NCBI GenBank assembly: GCA_005801205.1
Contig: SYDJ01000092.1
Span: 1 to 35,165 of the forward strand
Direction: 5' to 3'
Origin: Gammaproteobacteria bacterium
Lineage (GTDB): Bacteria > Pseudomonadota > Gammaproteobacteria > Pseudomonadales > Cellvibrionaceae
DNA length: 35,165 nucleotides
Shown here: positions 1 through 7,835 of the stretch, in pieces
How the letters are laid out: the number at the start of each line of letters is the position of its first letter
Position numbering within the stretch: the first letter of the stretch is position 1
The notes under the pieces: model-generated
Told to the model about the DNA's origin: nothing
Seen by the model: only the letters and a program-made list of their open reading frames with translations
Databases searched by the model: none
Made by a program: the position numbers and the translations under genes

Positions 1-84
1 AAATTCGTAAGCCAATACAAAGGCAATAGACAAAAACAGCGCTAGGCCAAACGCAAAGCTAAGCCCGGTAAACATATCTAACAT
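1..84 (-). CDS. N-terminus of unidentified membrane protein (partial, runs off left edge)
   Basis: Reading leftwards from an ATG at 82-84, 28 codons stay open to the window edge. They encode an almost entirely hydrophobic segment (begins MLDMFTGLSFAFG, then a Leu/Phe/Ile/Val run), so residues of about 5 to 26 look like a first transmembrane helix. A plausible sigma70-type promoter lies just upstream (115-143), which supports a gene starting here. A second in-frame ATG at 73-75 is possible. The ribosome-binding site is weak (AGGCGA about 10 nt upstream). The gene follows eutC on the same strand after a 149-bp gap, so it probably has its own transcript. The family cannot be named from 28 residues. 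Confidence 0.5.
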   Translation of the reverse strand, partial: MLDMFTGLSFAFGLALFLSIAFVLAYEF

Positions 85-114
85 AGGAAAGTCGCCTGTA
101 GTAATTGTTGCGGC

Positions 115-143
115 ATTATGACACAAGCCAAGCCAGATTCTAA
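115..143 (-). promoter_or_regulatory. Putative sigma70 promoter for the left-edge gene
   Basis: Read on the minus strand, TTAGAA (138-143) and CATAAT (115-120) are separated by exactly 17 bp, matching the -35/-10 consensus at 4 and 5 of 6 positions. Transcription would start near 108, about 24 nt before the ATG at 84. This is a sequence match only. Confidence 0.5.
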
Positions 144-233
144 GAATAGGCAAACTCGGTGTTTTGTGTTACTTGATTTGGCGCAAGCGAGTAACCTATT
201 GAAACAGTAACCTCGTTAATATCAGGTTGGTTA

Positions 234-1127
234 TTAACCACCTAGTTCGAGATTTACAACGGGCAGCTCTATGTGGTCACTCTCATCCTTCAGCATCACC
301 CCTGACGCTTGAATACGTGCCGCTTCTTGCGCGAGCCATATAAGCTTTTTTGCGGCAGCGCTATAGCTCAAACCCTCTGCGCGAATATTTGAGATACAGT
401 TACGATCCGCGTCATTACACCTGATGTTAGGGTTGAAGGTAAGGTAAATACCAAGACTATCGGGCGAGCTTAAGCCCGGGCGCTCGCCGATAAGCATGGC
501 GACCATGCGCGCATTAAGAATCTCAGCAATCTCATCGGCAATTGCAACTCGCGCTTGGGTAGCGATAACAATAGAACCGAACGACCAATGCTCCGGCTGT
601 ATGCTGTGGATTGCTTCAATTAATGGCGCTGCATGGCGATGAATTGCCAACGACGATAAACCATCGCCTACCACAATTAAAAAATCCACCGGCGCCGTAT
701 TAAGCTGCTGTAACTGCAGGCGGCTGGCTTCATTTAAACGACGACCAAAATCGGGGCGAAGCAAATAGCTGGCGCGATCTGTTGCTTTGCTGCAAACATG
801 AATCGTTCGCAAACCCTGTGCGTTTAATGTAGTTTCTAGAGCGTGAACATCTAGCGCGAGGTGAACGGCATCGCGCGCCATGGCATGAGACAAACCGAAA
901 TCTAAAATCTCTCTTGTGGGCAAACTACTGCCAGCACGACCGAGTGCGATGCGCGCGCGCGTAAAACTTTTTAGCTGCTGCCAAGGGTCAGCTTGCGCTA
1001 GCGTTGCTTCAAACTGCGCTACAGCTGCTTCAACAAATGGCTGGGCATTTTCAGCAACATGGGGTGCTGTTGGGTGATTGCTTGCACCCTGCCCTGTTGA
1101 TCCATAATGTTCATTTTTTTCAACCAT
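234..1127 (-). CDS. eutC: Ethanolamine ammonia-lyase small subunit EutC
   Basis: This 297-residue protein is the small subunit of adenosylcobalamin-dependent ethanolamine ammonia-lyase, which converts ethanolamine to acetaldehyde and ammonia. EutC family signatures are visible in order: an Arg/Gly-rich stretch FTRARIALGRAG, RPDFGRRL, DFLIVVGDGLSS, IGERPGLSSPDSLG and DRNCISNI. The length matches the family. The start at 1127 is supported by GGAG eight nt upstream. This makes eutC overlap the 3' end of eutB by 109 bp, and the first 30 or so residues are low-conservation tail, so a later start cannot be excluded. With eutB it forms a minimal two-gene unit. No shell genes, eutA reactivase or permease are visible, so the enzyme is probably cytosolic and serves nitrogen or carbon scavenging (inference). 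Confidence 0.97.
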   Translation of the reverse strand: MVEKNEHYGSTGQGASNHPTAPHVAENAQPFVEAAVAQFEATLAQADPWQQLKSFTRARIALGRAGSSLPTREILDFGLSHAMARDAVHLALDVHALETTLNAQGLRTIHVCSKATDRASYLLRPDFGRRLNEASRLQLQQLNTAPVDFLIVVGDGLSSLAIHRHAAPLIEAIHSIQPEHWSFGSIVIATQARVAIADEIAEILNARMVAMLIGERPGLSSPDSLGIYLTFNPNIRCNDADRNCISNIRAEGLSYSAAAKKLIWLAQEAARIQASGVMLKDESDHIELPVVNLELGG

Positions 1128-2416
1128 TGTTCAAACTCCGGCGCGGCTTTCAAGCCTAATAAGTTGCGCAAGTATAAGGTGTCGTGAAACGAGGTGGTTT
1201 GATAATTGAGCATAATATCGTCGGCACCGGGAATTCCCATCAAAAAAGTAAGCCCTGCACTCGCGAGCAAGGTCATTAGCGTATCCATATCATCTTGATC
1301 GGCTTCGGCGTGATTGGTGTAACACACATCGCAACCAATCGGCAGGCCTAATAATTTCCCGCAAAAATGATCTTCTAAACCGGCACGAATAATTTGTTTG
1401 CCATCGTATAAATATTCGGGGCCAATAAAACCCACTACAGTGTTAGTTAGCAGCGGAGACAAATGGCGAGCAACGGCGTAGGCGCGCGCTTCGCAGGTTT
1501 GTTGATCCACACCAAAACTTGCATTAGCCGATAACGCAGAACCTTGACCGGTTTCAAAATACATAACATTGTTGCCCACAGTGCCGCGCCTCAATGACAG
1601 CGCAGCTGCACGTGCTTCTTCTAACAATTTAATATCTATACCAAAACTTTTATTCGCCGCTTCGGTTCCTGCAATGGATTGAAACACCAAATCAACGGGC
1701 GCGCCTTTTTCAATTAATTGAATTTGATTGGTCACGTGGGTAAGGATGCAAGATTGCGTGGGAATTTCATATTGATTGATAACTTCATCCACCAGACAAT
1801 ACAAATCCATCAATGCAGGCAAGCTGTCAGTCGCGGGATTAATGCCGATGACGGCATCGCCAGAACCGTATAACAAACCATCTAACATTGAAGCGGCGAT
1901 ACCGCGTGCATCGTCAGTAGGGTGATTCGGTTGTAAGCGGCTGGACAGGTGCCCCGATAAACCAATGGTATTGCGAAACGCCGTGATTACCGTACATTTT
2001 TTAGCAACCAGAATTAAATCTTGATTGCGCATTAGTTTGCTAACCGCAGCCGCCATTTCTGGCGTAACGCCAGATGCAACTTGCATTAAACATGCTGTGT
2101 CAGTGGTATCTAATAACAACCAATTGCGAAAATCGCCCACGGTTAAATGACTAATGCGGCTAAAGGCTTGCGTATTGTGGCTATCAATAATTAAGCGTGT
2201 AACTTCATCGCTTTCGTAGGGAATTAAGACATCTTGCAAAAACATTTTTAACGGGATTTCTGCCAAGCACATTCTTGCGGCCATGCGCTCGGCGTAAGTT
2301 TCTGCTGCAACACCGGCAAGGAAATCACCAGAGCGCGCTGGCGTAGCTTTCGCCATAACATCTTTTAAATTTTTAAATTTATAGGTATTAGCGCCCACAG
2401 AATGCTGGTACACCAT
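1019..2416 (-). CDS. eutB: Ethanolamine ammonia-lyase large subunit EutB
   Basis: This 465-residue protein is the catalytic TIM-barrel subunit of ethanolamine ammonia-lyase; it binds substrate and, with EutC, adenosylcobalamin. Family motifs include GDAVIGINPATDS (about residue 190), VFQSIAGTEAANKSFGI, YFETGQGSALSANASFGVDQ and QTCEARAYAVAR, followed by CDVCYTNHAEADQDD and FLMGIPGADDIMLNYQTTS near the C-terminus. The length is close to the usual 453-465. The ATG at 2416 has a strong GGAGG seven nt upstream. The 3' end overlaps eutC, consistent with translational coupling and 1:1 assembly. The nearest upstream gene (DUF2058, 58 bp away, same strand) is functionally unrelated. Cobalamin supply genes are not in the window. 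Confidence 0.98.
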   Translation of the reverse strand: MVYQHSVGANTYKFKNLKDVMAKATPARSGDFLAGVAAETYAERMAARMCLAEIPLKMFLQDVLIPYESDEVTRLIIDSHNTQAFSRISHLTVGDFRNWLLLDTTDTACLMQVASGVTPEMAAAVSKLMRNQDLILVAKKCTVITAFRNTIGLSGHLSSRLQPNHPTDDARGIAASMLDGLLYGSGDAVIGINPATDSLPALMDLYCLVDEVINQYEIPTQSCILTHVTNQIQLIEKGAPVDLVFQSIAGTEAANKSFGIDIKLLEEARAAALSLRRGTVGNNVMYFETGQGSALSANASFGVDQQTCEARAYAVARHLSPLLTNTVVGFIGPEYLYDGKQIIRAGLEDHFCGKLLGLPIGCDVCYTNHAEADQDDMDTLMTLLASAGLTFLMGIPGADDIMLNYQTTSFHDTLYLRNLLGLKAAPEFEQWLKKMNIMDQQGRVQAITQQHPMLLKMPSHLLKQL

Positions 2417-2473
2417 GAGACCTCCAAACGAATGAATTCCTTAAGTGATTATTCGGTCAACCTAAAAAACCAA

Positions 2474-3019
2474 TTACCACATTAGATCATCGGGGATTAC
2501 GTAATCTTTATAAGGATCGTCTTCATCAGTTTGCTGCTGAGATTTAACATTGGCTACCAGTACCGACTTTTCATCGCGCAACACGATCTTGTCAGCAACA
2601 ATACGCGGCACCACTTCATAGCCCTCGCCCAACTTAACAACGGCCAACACACCGCGCGCAATTTGCTCAAGCACCAGCGGCGATACGCGCATCTTTTTGA
2701 TCACCTTGCCATCGGTAAAGTTGTATTCCACATCGCCATTACCAGCGCCTTTGGGTTGACGATGGTTTTCAATCAGTTGTTTAACCTGCGCCGCCAACGC
2801 GCGCTGCTCAAGCTCGGCATTGCGTTGGCGATTAAGTTCGCGGTCGCGCTCTGCCTTTTCCAAACGAGCGTGTTCGGCAGATTGCTTCACCTCATCAATC
2901 ACCGGTTCCGGCGCACGGCGCGCCACATTGGTTTCTTTACGTTTCTCTTTATTGGCCTGCTTAGCCTTTTTGGTATCGATTAAACCGGCTTTTAAGAGTT
3001 GATCTTGTAGGGATGCCAT
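2474..3019 (-). CDS. DUF2058 (YaiL-like) nucleoid/polynucleotide-associated protein
   Basis: A 181-residue, highly charged cytoplasmic protein. The N-terminus MASLQDQLLKAGLIDTKKA followed by a Lys/Arg-rich stretch and then a Glu/Arg-rich helical region (about 40-85) is the signature of DUF2058 proteins, whose E. coli member is YaiL. The C-terminal half (about 90-181) is a compact domain with VEYNFTDGKVIKKMRVSP and GYEVVPRIVADKI, ending in an acidic tail. The molecular role of the family is not well established; a polynucleotide-associated role is the usual label. It is divergent from earP with 75 bp between the starts, so the two promoters share that gap. Confidence 0.88.
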   Translation of the reverse strand: MASLQDQLLKAGLIDTKKAKQANKEKRKETNVARRAPEPVIDEVKQSAEHARLEKAERDRELNRQRNAELEQRALAAQVKQLIENHRQPKGAGNGDVEYNFTDGKVIKKMRVSPLVLEQIARGVLAVVKLGEGYEVVPRIVADKIVLRDEKSVLVANVKSQQQTDEDDPYKDYVIPDDLMW

Positions 3020-3094
3020 GAATTCTTACCGCTAATGAAGAAATGTTGCGCATAATAACGCCCTCCTTTTATTAGCAGCAAGAAACTCCGCCTA

Positions 3095-4231
3095 ATGACC
3101 GCAAATGACCTCAAGACCTGGGATATTTTCTGCCGAGTAATCGATAACTATGGCGACATTGGTGTTTGCTGGCGCTTGGCGCGGCAGCTCGCCCATGAAT
3201 ATCCCACGCAAGTGCGATTGTGGGTGGATGAGCTTGATGCCTTGATTAAAATTTGGCCAAGCGCAATCAGCGCCGACCAGCAGTTGCTTGAAAAAGTAGA
3301 GGTCTGTGTTTGGCATGAGAACTTCGATGCAGCGGTTGAACCTGCCGATGTGGTGGTTGAAGCCTTTGCCTGCAACTTGCCGGATAGCTATTTGACGGCT
3401 ATGAAACGTAGAGCTATCGCGCCCAACTGGTTTAACTTGGAATATTTAAGTGCGGAAGATTGGGTCGAGGGCTGCCACGGCTTACTATCCATGCATCCTC
3501 AGCTCGGCTTAAAGAAGATGTTTTTCTTTCCTGGCATCACCACCAAAACCGGCGGCTTAATTAAGGAAGCACGCTTGTTGGAAGAGCGTGATCAGTTCTT
3601 AGCTAACCCAGCAAATCGAGCGGAGTTCTTGGAGTATCTAGAGATTAAACCTGCCGAAAACCAACTTATCGTCTCTTTATTTGGTTACGAAAATACGGCT
3701 ATTGCCTCTTTATTAGACACGTGGATTCAATCACCAACGCCCGTTTTATGCCTTGTCCCCGCGAGCAAAGTTCTTCCTTCTATTAATAATCACCTAGGCA
3801 AAGCCCTGAACCAAGGCGATGAACATAAGCAAGGCAGCCTGCGACTTAAGGTTATCCCCTTTTTGACTCAAACCAATTACGACCGATTACTTTGGGCCTG
3901 CGATATCAACTTTATTCGCGGCGAGGACTCGTTCGTGCGGGCGCAATGGGCGGCCAAACCCTTCATTTGGCATATCTACCCGCAGGATGAAGGAATCCAT
4001 ATGATCAAGCTGGATGCGTTTCTACAGGACTATCTGAAAGGTTTGAGTCCTGCACTACAACGCTCAATTACCGCACTTTGGCATGAGTGGAATCAAGGCG
4101 TAGACTGCAGTAATAGTTGGAATGCTTGCTTGGCAGACCGTCAAAACTGGCAGCAACACGGCCATAAATGGTGTAAATCACTAAGCTCGCTAGGTGATTT
4201 AGTCTCAAACATAGTGCGTAGCTGCGATTAA
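3095..4231 (+). CDS. earP: EarP, EF-P Arg32 rhamnosyltransferase
   Basis: This 378-residue GT-B glycosyltransferase transfers rhamnose from dTDP-rhamnose onto Arg32 of elongation factor P, activating EF-P for polyproline translation. The family N-terminus is clear: WDIFCRVIDNYGDIGVCWRL (9-28), containing the two Asp residues (17 and 21) that correspond to the catalytic pair. Also present are FFFPGITTKTGG and the nucleotide-sugar loop DINFIRGEDSFVRAQ with PFIWHIYPQDEG. The adjacent efp, 114 bp downstream, encodes Arg at position 32, so enzyme and substrate match. The start ATG at 3095 has no strong Shine-Dalgarno sequence. The dTDP-rhamnose genes are not in the window. Confidence 0.97.
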   Translation: MTANDLKTWDIFCRVIDNYGDIGVCWRLARQLAHEYPTQVRLWVDELDALIKIWPSAISADQQLLEKVEVCVWHENFDAAVEPADVVVEAFACNLPDSYLTAMKRRAIAPNWFNLEYLSAEDWVEGCHGLLSMHPQLGLKKMFFFPGITTKTGGLIKEARLLEERDQFLANPANRAEFLEYLEIKPAENQLIVSLFGYENTAIASLLDTWIQSPTPVLCLVPASKVLPSINNHLGKALNQGDEHKQGSLRLKVIPFLTQTNYDRLLWACDINFIRGEDSFVRAQWAAKPFIWHIYPQDEGIHMIKLDAFLQDYLKGLSPALQRSITALWHEWNQGVDCSNSWNACLADRQNWQQHGHKWCKSLSSLGDLVSNIVRSCD

Positions 4232-4272
4232 AGCGGGGCTAAAAAAACGCTGTAGAAATCCACTAAAAAAGG

Positions 4273-4278
4273 TATAGT
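4273..4278 (+). promoter_or_regulatory. Possible -10 element for efp
   Basis: TATAGT lies in the 114-bp gap between earP and efp, about 70 bp before the efp start. No convincing -35 hexamer is seen 16-18 bp upstream. efp may therefore have its own promoter in addition to read-through from earP. Confidence 0.35.
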
Positions 4279-4345
4279 AGCGCCCGAATTTATCCCAACA
4301 ATCGGTTTGAATTACTAATACCATTTACATTTATTGAGAGTTATC

Positions 4346-4912
4346 ATGAAAACAGGTCAAGAATTACGCGCCGGTCATGTAATCAGCATCGACGGTCAAC
4401 CATGGTTAATCCAAAAAGCAGAAATCAGCCGTTCCGGCCGCAACACTGCCGTTGTTAAAACCAAACTGAAAAACTTGTTGAACGGTTACTTGACCGAAAC
4501 CCCATACAAGGCTGACGACAAGTTTGAAGATATCGTTTTAGATCGCAAAGAAGTGACCTACTCTTACTACGCCGACCCGCGCTATGTGTTCGTTGATAGC
4601 GATTACGAGCAATACGAACTCGATAAAGACGAGTTGGGCGATATGGCTCCCTACATTGAAGACGGTATGGACGATGTTTGTGAAGCGGTTTTCTTTGAAG
4701 GTAAAGTAATTTCTATTACTCCACCAAACTCAGTAACCCGCGAAGTGGTTTACACCGAACCATCTGTTCGTGGCGACACTTCAGGCAAAGTAATGAAGCC
4801 AGCACGTTTGACCAACGGTACTGAAATTCAAGTATCTGCATTCGTAGAAATCGGCGATAAAATTATTATTGATACCCGTACTCACGAATACAAATCTCGC
4901 GCTAAAGACTGA
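4346..4912 (+). CDS. efp: Elongation factor P (Arg32 type)
   Basis: This 188-residue protein is the usual EF-P length. It binds between the ribosomal P and E sites and relieves stalling at consecutive prolines. The N-terminal KOW-like domain begins [20 protein letters not shown]; the loop [10 protein letters not shown] places Arg exactly at residue 32, the residue rhamnosylated by EarP, instead of the Lys used by the EpmA or DHPS-like systems. Two OB domains follow, with [19 protein letters not shown] and the C-terminal [13 protein letters not shown]. An in-frame TTG at 4334 would add four residues, but ATG 4346 gives the family N-terminus and has TGAGAG five nt upstream. earP directly precedes it. 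Confidence 0.98.
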   Translation: MKTGQELRAGHVISIDGQPWLIQKAEISRSGRNTAVVKTKLKNLLNGYLTETPYKADDKFEDIVLDRKEVTYSYYADPRYVFVDSDYEQYELDKDELGDMAPYIEDGMDDVCEAVFFEGKVISITPPNSVTREVVYTEPSVRGDTSGKVMKPARLTNGTEIQVSAFVEIGDKIIIDTRTHEYKSRAKD

Positions 4913-4927
4913 TTTTAATCAGTTACC

Positions 4928-4956
4928 AAGAGCTACTCATGTTATGGGTAGCTCTT
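4928..4956 (+). terminator. Stem-loop downstream of efp
   Basis: A 13-bp stem (4928-4940 with 4944-4956, one G-U pair) closes a 3-nt loop 15 nt after the efp stop. No T-run follows, so it may be a 3'-end stabilising hairpin or a Rho-assisted end. A smaller hairpin with ACTGATT/AATCAGT arms overlaps the efp stop codon. Confidence 0.55.
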
Positions 4957-5136
4957 AGATCCCTCCCCCGCTTTACCTTTTCGCTATACCGCCCTAAAAA
5001 CGCCTACAAAACTTATCTATTTTTAAACCACTTATATTGGATTTTTACCGCTCAGCATCTTTATGCCTACCAAGCTCATCACCTAATTTAATCTCTCACT
5101 TCAGAAATCTAATGACAAACTGAGTGGAGAAATCAG

Positions 5137-5406
5137 ATGCGCCTATTGACCAGTGTTTTTCTACTGTGCCTGTTTTTATCTATTCCCACCCTTGCAAATA
5201 CTTCTCCACCTGAGCGGCGTCAATCGCTATTACACTTTTCGTCATTTGGAATTACCGCCACAAATCTCAAGCAACACAAACCAAACGCCGCTATTGCAAT
5301 ACAGTTAAATCATTTTATTTATCGTACAACCTTAGCTGAAATTTTGGCATATCAGTTTTTGTCGCTCGCGTTTGCGGTAAGTCTTTTCTATTTATATACA
5401 AATTAA
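5137..5406 (+). CDS. Small exported or membrane protein, unknown function
   Basis: An 89-residue protein with no family I recognise. Residues 1-20 look like a Sec signal peptide (MRLLTSVFLLCLFLSIPTLA, then N). A short polar middle section (about 21-62, with PPERRQ and KQHKPNAAI) is followed by a hydrophobic C-terminal helix (about 65-87, ending SLFYLYTN), so it may sit in the membrane by its C-terminus. GGAG seven nt before ATG 5137 supports translation. It lies 15 bp before the acyltransferase, which has its own strong ribosome-binding site, so the two are probably co-transcribed and perhaps functionally linked (inference). Confidence 0.65.
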   Translation: MRLLTSVFLLCLFLSIPTLANTSPPERRQSLLHFSSFGITATNLKQHKPNAAIAIQLNHFIYRTTLAEILAYQFLSLAFAVSLFYLYTN

Positions 5407-5421
5407 TAAGAAGGAGAAACC

Positions 5422-6621
5422 ATGTTGCACAATGATCGTTTTCACTCACTTGATGCGCTTCGTGCCTGCGCGTTGCTAGCGGGTATTTTATTACACGCAA
5501 TAATGCCATATATGCCAGGCTGGCCTTTTTCTTATGGCTCAACAAGTTCCGGATTGGGAATTTTATATTTTGTTATTCATATTTTCCGTATGGCATTGTT
5601 TTTTATGATTGCCGGCTTTTTTGCGCGCTTGCTTCATCAGCGCCTCGGCACAAAAAAATTTATAAAAAATCGACTGCAACGTATTGCGTTGCCATTAATC
5701 GCTGCATTTTTCATCGTAGTGCCTTTAACAATTATCGCAATGATTTGGAGCGTTAGGCAGCTTGGAATTCAAAGCCCACCAAACATGCAGTCGCCCATTC
5801 CTATCATCGGCCCACCTATACCTTGGGCACAGCTATGGTTTCTTTATGTGTTGCTAATAATATATGCACTGACAATAGGAGTGCGCTCCGCAGCAGAGCG
5901 CCTTGATCGCAATAACATTTTACGTACAAAAATATCCAGCTTCGTTGAATCATTAATTAAAACACGCATGGCGCTCATTGTCTTAACTGCTCCCATTGCG
6001 CTCTCATTATTTGCAAGTCCATGGTGGGTGCAATGGCAAGGAATTCCATCACCTATTATGGGTTTAATTCCTAATTTTCCTGCACTATTGGCATATGGCG
6101 GCGCATTTTTTCTTGGCTGGCTGATACATAGGCAACAAAATTGTTTGCATTTTTTTGCTAGAGATTGGCTTTTATATTTTGTGATTGCTTTATCAGCAAC
6201 TTCTATAGCGCTTTATATAGGGGGTATAACGCCTAAATTTATTGCAATTACACTCAGCGATATGGAACGTGCACTTTACGCAGCAGCTTACGTACTGGCG
6301 CAATGGTGTTGGATGTTTGCCATTATCGGTTTGGCAGTGCGTTATTTTGCCACTCCAAATACACGCTGGCGCTACCTTGCAGATGCATCTTATTGGATGT
6401 ACCTTATCCATCTGCCAATCGTATGGTTACTAGAAGCCTGGATGTTGCGCTGGCCTTTACATTGGTCAATAAAACTTTCACTGGTTCTTGCAATTACCAG
6501 TATGCTTTTACTCACCAGCTACCATTATCTAGTTCGCTCAACATTCATAGGTAAATTTCTCAACGGGCGAAAGTATCCACGCTCGCTAAGCTTACCCATC
6601 GCCGAAGCTGAAAAGCACTAA
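5422..6621 (+). CDS. Acyltransferase family 3 membrane protein (OpgC-like)
   Basis: A 399-residue polytopic inner-membrane protein with about ten hydrophobic helices, typical of acyltransferase 3 enzymes that O-acylate periplasmic or surface glycans. The N-terminal signature is visible: RFHSLDALRACALLAGILLH (6-25), with the conserved His at 25, followed by FRMALFFMIAGFFARLL and a basic loop KKFIKNRLQRIALP. The C-terminal part has DASYWMYLIHLPIVWLLEAW, another family hallmark. It resembles glucan-modifying OpgC/MdoC more than the long fused forms, but the acceptor cannot be read from sequence. AAGGAG five nt before ATG 5422 is strong. It is preceded by the small exported protein and followed, after a hairpin, by a LytS/LytTR pair. 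Confidence 0.88.
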   Translation: MLHNDRFHSLDALRACALLAGILLHAIMPYMPGWPFSYGSTSSGLGILYFVIHIFRMALFFMIAGFFARLLHQRLGTKKFIKNRLQRIALPLIAAFFIVVPLTIIAMIWSVRQLGIQSPPNMQSPIPIIGPPIPWAQLWFLYVLLIIYALTIGVRSAAERLDRNNILRTKISSFVESLIKTRMALIVLTAPIALSLFASPWWVQWQGIPSPIMGLIPNFPALLAYGGAFFLGWLIHRQQNCLHFFARDWLLYFVIALSATSIALYIGGITPKFIAITLSDMERALYAAAYVLAQWCWMFAIIGLAVRYFATPNTRWRYLADASYWMYLIHLPIVWLLEAWMLRWPLHWSIKLSLVLAITSMLLLTSYHYLVRSTFIGKFLNGRKYPRSLSLPIAEAEKH

Positions 6622-6684
6622 CTCACAACAACCAGAAAGTTCAACATTAACGCAACAGGTTGAGTAGAATAATTGAAATTCCAA

Positions 6685-6713
6685 GGGCGCGCCGCTGCAG
6701 GCGCGCCTCTGTT
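6685..6713 (+). terminator. GC-rich terminator after the acyltransferase gene
   Basis: GGCGCGCC (6686-6693) and GGCGCGCC (6700-6707) form a perfect 8-bp stem around a 6-nt loop, followed by TCTGTTT. It separates the acyltransferase unit from the two-component genes. Confidence 0.7.
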
Positions 6714-6743
6714 TAAGAACCCTTTACAATTAGCGTGCTGCCT

Positions 6744-7835
6744 ATGAAGGTTTTGTTTTTCCCTCACGATCAAAAGTTTTGGCTAGATCATGGGCTGTTC
6801 ATGTTTTTTCTCATGACAACGCAAATGGTGGTTATGATTCCATTTCATAACTATGTTCCCGCCCTTCTATTTGCTGACTTATTTTGGTTTCCGCTGTTTA
6901 CGATTGCTGTTTTAGTATTTAGGTATATGTTTAAAACCTTGCAATGGAACCTACTTTCAAGCAAACAATTCGTAGAATATGGCATTGTATTTTCACTTTT
7001 GGCAGGCTTGGCAATCTCCATAATTCTATCGGCAATAGTGTCGTCTTTTTTTTGGTCTGAAATTACTTACAATATTATTCCCCACAGCACTACTCTCACT
7101 CTTCCTCTTTTGCTAATGGGTTCCATTATGGCCAATTGGATTCAAACAACGATATTTATATCCGCATGGCTATTTCTCTATAACAGCATTACATCCACTA
7201 AAAGAGTCAGAGAAACGGAATTGCTATATTTACGCTCTCAGCACAACCTTAAAGAAGCCATGCTCAACAGCTTATCCAATCAATTGAATCCTCACTTTCT
7301 GTTCAATGCGCTTAATAATATTCGTTTTATGATTAATGAAAATCAAAAGTCAGCCGAATACATGGTAGTTTCCTTATCGGAAATATTACGCTATTCATTG
7401 GAAAGTAGCAGGCAAGAAAAAGTATCTTTAGCAGAAGAAGTGACCATTATTCACCGTTATATTGCGATAGTAAAATCACAACTTGAAGATCGTTTAAATT
7501 TTAAATTAAATATTCCTGAAGAGCACTATCACTATTTAATCCCACCTTTGGTATTGCAAATGCTGATTGAGAATGGGATTAAGCACGGTTTAGATAATAT
7601 ACATAAAGGCGGTGAATTACAGGTATGGTCACAAGAGGATGAACATTGTATTCACTTTATAGTTAGTAACGACCTACCAGATAAAATTGCAATTACCACT
7701 CCCACCACAGGAATTGGGCTGAAGAATATTCGCAAACGTCTTGAACTTCTTTATGGTGATGAAAGCAGCTTAGATACTGAAAAAACTCAGAATAAGTTTA
7801 TCGTAACCTTGATTATTCCCAAGGAAATTTCATAA
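6744..7835 (+). CDS. LytS/YehU-type sensor histidine kinase
   Basis: A 363-residue membrane histidine kinase of the His_kinase (PF06580) class. About four transmembrane helices span residues 17-150 with little periplasmic sequence, so the stimulus is probably sensed in or near the membrane. The catalytic core has the phospho-acceptor motif NQLNPHFLFNALNNIRF with His184, and the ATP-binding N-box LVLQMLIENGIKHGL, then GIGLKNIRKRLELLYG. The ATG at 6744 is chosen; an in-frame GTG at 6735 would add three residues. Neither has a clear Shine-Dalgarno sequence. The stop overlaps the response-regulator start (TAATG), so the pair is translationally coupled. It may regulate the adjacent acyltransferase genes (inference). 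Confidence 0.93.
   Translation: MKVLFFPHDQKFWLDHGLFMFFLMTTQMVVMIPFHNYVPALLFADLFWFPLFTIAVLVFRYMFKTLQWNLLSSKQFVEYGIVFSLLAGLAISIILSAIVSSFFWSEITYNIIPHSTTLTLPLLLMGSIMANWIQTTIFISAWLFLYNSITSTKRVRETELLYLRSQHNLKEAMLNSLSNQLNPHFLFNALNNIRFMINENQKSAEYMVVSLSEILRYSLESSRQEKVSLAEEVTIIHRYIAIVKSQLEDRLNFKLNIPEEHYHYLIPPLVLQMLIENGIKHGLDNIHKGGELQVWSQEDEHCIHFIVSNDLPDKIAITTPTTGIGLKNIRKRLELLYGDESSLDTEKTQNKFIVTLIIPKEIS

Noticed and set aside
2531-2983. 150-residue plus-strand open frame opposite the DUF2058 gene
   Set aside because: It lies entirely opposite a gene with a recognised family signature and shows no motif or ribosome-binding site of its own; it is an antisense shadow.
4334-4345. TTG start four codons upstream for EF-P
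   Set aside because: ATG 4346 gives the standard 188-residue EF-P with Arg at position 32 and lies five nt after TGAGAG.
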